From positions 62,001-126,000 of the forward strand of contig OX337229.1 in assembly GCA_946965045.2 (NCBI GenBank): 64,000 nucleotides of DNA. The letters run 5' to 3'. This DNA is from Epithemia pelagica (lineage: Eukaryota; Bacillariophyta; Bacillariophyceae; Surirellales; Surirellaceae). Positions within the stretch are counted from its first letter, which is position 1. The number at the start of each line of letters is the position of its first letter. Below the pieces are notes generated by a model, which made no database searches, had not been told where the DNA came from, and worked only from the letters and a program-made list of their open reading frames with translations. Of the stretch, positions 61,857 through 64,000 are shown piece by piece. The position numbers and the translations under genes were made by a program.

Positions 61857-64000
61857 ATGGAATCGACGGATGATGAGAACAACGCAAATAATACTGTTGC
61901 AGGTGAAGAAAGGCCATTGACCACCACCACCATGGCACCCAATCCTCACGTTCGGACCGAGCCTCCAACAAAGAACAACACTACTCCATGTCATTCGCAA
62001 AACAACACTACCAGCCGTCGAATCATTGTGCCCAAGCCACGTGTCCTTTCTCCTCCACAACAACAACAACCACCTCCACAAGAACCATGGAATGGCAAAG
62101 CCTTTACTATGGCCCATGCACGACGACGACGACCATCTCCGCCCGACGCAGCACCTCCAGCGACGACGAATACTCTCTGCCCCCCAAAGACATCGATTCT
62201 GGTACGCCTGACGTGTCACATGATTGTCGATCATCGACTCCAACTCCAGAAACAACGACTCAGGAAATGCCAACACTATCATGAACAAAAGGTGGCCTAT
62301 CATGAGCAAAAGGAACGGTACCATCAACAACAATTCAAGTATCATGAGGAATGTTTGCACAAGGCACGACACGAGATTCAGAAACGAGAAACACGATGGA
62401 ATGGCAGAGGTGGAACTACTACTCTTATGCACGGTGAGGATCGAACGAGACGGGGCGTTCCGTCATCTCCTCCCAAAGCTCGACCCACTGCGCACCAAAA
62501 TGTCATTCACCAAACCCTCCGCAATCTAACAAGGGGAACACACACTCTTGTTCCACTAGGGAATCGTTCCAAAGAAGAACGATCACCAACAACGTTACAC
62601 AACCAAGGTTATTCCACCATGAAACGACCCCGCAACCACAGCCAAGGCTACGCTCCACAAGAAACAATAAGAACAGCAACGCAACATCATCATCATCATC
62701 ATCAACAACAGTCGGTGGGAACACGCATTGTCAAACCAGTGGCTCTCTCGACCACCGGAAGTCTCCGAACAACGACGAGAAGGGTAGACATCCTAGCTGA
62801 TGACCAAAGAGCGACACAGGAGCGACCTTCACCTCCTTCACGAACCGCGTCACAAGAAGCTAGCCGAGCTACTGTGACCATTGATGCAGAGCAATGCATA
62901 GAACCATCATCGCGACAACCACCTTCCAGTCGCCACCGGGAAAACAGCAATGGACATCCAAGCAAACCCCACCCGAACCATGATATTACACCACAGGAGC
63001 GGATAAAGAAAACAGGATCGCAGCCGACCATTGCCAATGCGGATTCAGTGGCTCCCCAGTACCACGAGAAGCAAACCGACGATCGTAGGGTGGTAGCAGC
63101 ACGACACACTACTGTGAATCATGGTGCCTCGAATAATCCTGTCGCGAATCGAGAAAGGATAGTGGAGAACAAGAAACAACAACAATATTGTGAACGAGAG
63201 GTACGAAATGGGAATCTATCCATGGCACTGCCACGTTGGCGAGCCATGGAATCAAATAAACCAGATCCTAGTATGCCTCCTAGATATGGTAAAAGTACTG
63301 GTTCCGACATGGCTTGTCCACAAGAAGAGCGCGAGGATGATTATGATCACGAGGGCACTATGGACGCGTCCGCCGATACTCGAACCAATGAAGCAGAACA
63401 CAAGGCTCCTACTGAGGATACGGTCGTCACAAATGACTCGCTCCAGGAGGACGAGGAGGATGCTACGTTCGAAAGCAGGGAGCCCACCAGTAAGGATGAA
63501 ACACAAGGAAAATGGAAGTGGCGTTCACAAGACTCTGCAGTACAGAGGCCAAGGGATGCACAAACGCCATCTCCTTATACAGACGTTGATGACAACCCAA
63601 TGAATCATGAAACTCATCAACAAGAGGATGAGGCTTCTCATGACTCTCCACGACCAAACTCTCTATATGCAGCCGTTAGTCAATTATCAGAGGAACAAGA
63701 CAAGGAGAAGGATCATCTGCGAGCTTCGGATCCTTCCTTCTACGATACCTCGGGCAATGACTCACAAGTAGAAGAAGAGGAATGGTCCCATGACGGCGAT
63801 GATGGTGACACACCCAGCATACAAGCCGAAAGCTCCTGGGACGAGGAAGATGAGGACGAGTATGACTACATGCAAATGCGCCGCTTTACGGCCCACTCGT
63901 ACCACACAGAAGCCATTGGTACCTTTCAGTCTCCAAGTACCATGAATGCCACAAATGAAGCTGAAGCATATTCTGTGGATAGCATCCGTGACAGCAACGA
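61857..64000 (+). CDS. Long low-complexity protein, 3' end outside window
   Basis: The frame from ATG 61857 (MESTDDENNANNTV) is open to the end of the window: 714 codons, partial at the 3' side. The upstream in-frame stop is TGA 61845-61847. It has Pro/Gln-rich and Arg-rich segments (AHARRRRPSPPDAAPP), then a helical His/Gln/Lys-rich region about residues 120-180 (DHRLQLQKQRLRKCQHYHEQ, KVAYHEQKERYHQQQFKYHE) that should form a coiled coil. A His run and a long acidic, Ser-rich C-terminal region follow (EEEEWSHDGDDGD, WDEEDEDEYDYMQM). No domain is recognised. Because the segment has no stop within the window it is easy to miss when only closed frames are listed. Confidence 0.8.
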   Translation, partial: MESTDDENNANNTVAGEERPLTTTTMAPNPHVRTEPPTKNNTTPCHSQNNTTSRRIIVPKPRVLSPPQQQQPPPQEPWNGKAFTMAHARRRRPSPPDAAPPATTNTLCPPKTSILVRLTCHMIVDHRLQLQKQRLRKCQHYHEQKVAYHEQKERYHQQQFKYHEECLHKARHEIQKRETRWNGRGGTTTLMHGEDRTRRGVPSSPPKARPTAHQNVIHQTLRNLTRGTHTLVPLGNRSKEERSPTTLHNQGYSTMKRPRNHSQGYAPQETIRTATQHHHHHHQQQSVGTRIVKPVALSTTGSLRTTTRRVDILADDQRATQERPSPPSRTASQEASRATVTIDAEQCIEPSSRQPPSSRHRENSNGHPSKPHPNHDITPQERIKKTGSQPTIANADSVAPQYHEKQTDDRRVVAARHTTVNHGASNNPVANRERIVENKKQQQYCEREVRNGNLSMALPRWRAMESNKPDPSMPPRYGKSTGSDMACPQEEREDDYDHEGTMDASADTRTNEAEHKAPTEDTVVTNDSLQEDEEDATFESREPTSKDETQGKWKWRSQDSAVQRPRDAQTPSPYTDVDDNPMNHETHQQEDEASHDSPRPNSLYAAVSQLSEEQDKEKDHLRASDPSFYDTSGNDSQVEEEEWSHDGDDGDTPSIQAESSWDEEDEDEYDYMQMRRFTAHSYHTEAIGTFQSPSTMNATNEAEAYSVDSIRDSN

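Overview
The window looks like nuclear DNA of a diatom, probably a pennate one (inference). The genes are intron-poor, with short GT-AG introns of about 90-140 bp. Low-complexity Gln/Thr/Asn/Asp runs are common. One predicted presequence has a plastid-type cleavage context. The families seen also fit: a two-pass receptor-type class III nucleotide cyclase, a secreted nickel superoxide dismutase, small globins and a V-ATPase subunit e. No rRNA, tRNA or CRISPR array was recognised.

Layout. 1-7.3 kb: the 3' part of a long disordered protein, V-ATPase subunit e on the minus strand, and a protein with two RNase H folds. 7.3-12.2 kb is a gene graveyard: a fragment of the cyclase gene, a repeat element (El-1) carrying a membrane/coiled-coil ORF, a broken TPR gene and a decayed copy of the RNase H gene. 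12.2-15.1 kb: the cyclase, with one intron and one apparent frameshift. 17.0-18.4 kb: a 189-bp satellite in which each monomer holds an 85-nt foldback. 19.4-25.6 kb: three plus-strand genes, namely a protein ending in a prenylation-type CTIL tail, a PDZ protein with a plastid-like presequence, and a type II membrane glycosyltransferase-like protein. 26.0-27.7 kb: a second copy of the repeat element (El-2), with a long Asp-codon expansion, followed by a fragment of the glycosyltransferase. 28.7-33.0 kb: a very large disordered protein with a C-terminal coiled coil.

34.2-42.6 kb holds a globin cluster (one intact spliced gene, one truncated copy, one copy with a single in-frame TAG) and a spliced nickel superoxide dismutase. 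A block of about 4.4 kb occurs twice (about 35.26-39.59 and 45.16-49.64 kb). It carries two glycine-zipper ORFs, a small ORF and a tandem repeat of about 198 bp. Its central 3.5 kb looks identical between copies while its edges differ. Two members of an unnamed protein family (WYS and IS-x-PSR motifs) lie on either side of the second copy.

51-60.6 kb holds a tandem pair of CCCH zinc-finger paralogues. The promoter and 5' end of the first were duplicated. Between the two promoter copies sits a minus-strand gene resembling Crinkler/RHS-type P-loop NTPases, whose start codon is next to a short telomere-like repeat. The window ends inside a long low-complexity gene that begins at 61,857 and stays open to the edge.

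The genes do not form an operon or a single pathway. The main theme is segmental duplication, fragment capture and decay around a few conserved housekeeping and redox genes. All family assignments come from motifs read by eye; no database search was possible.
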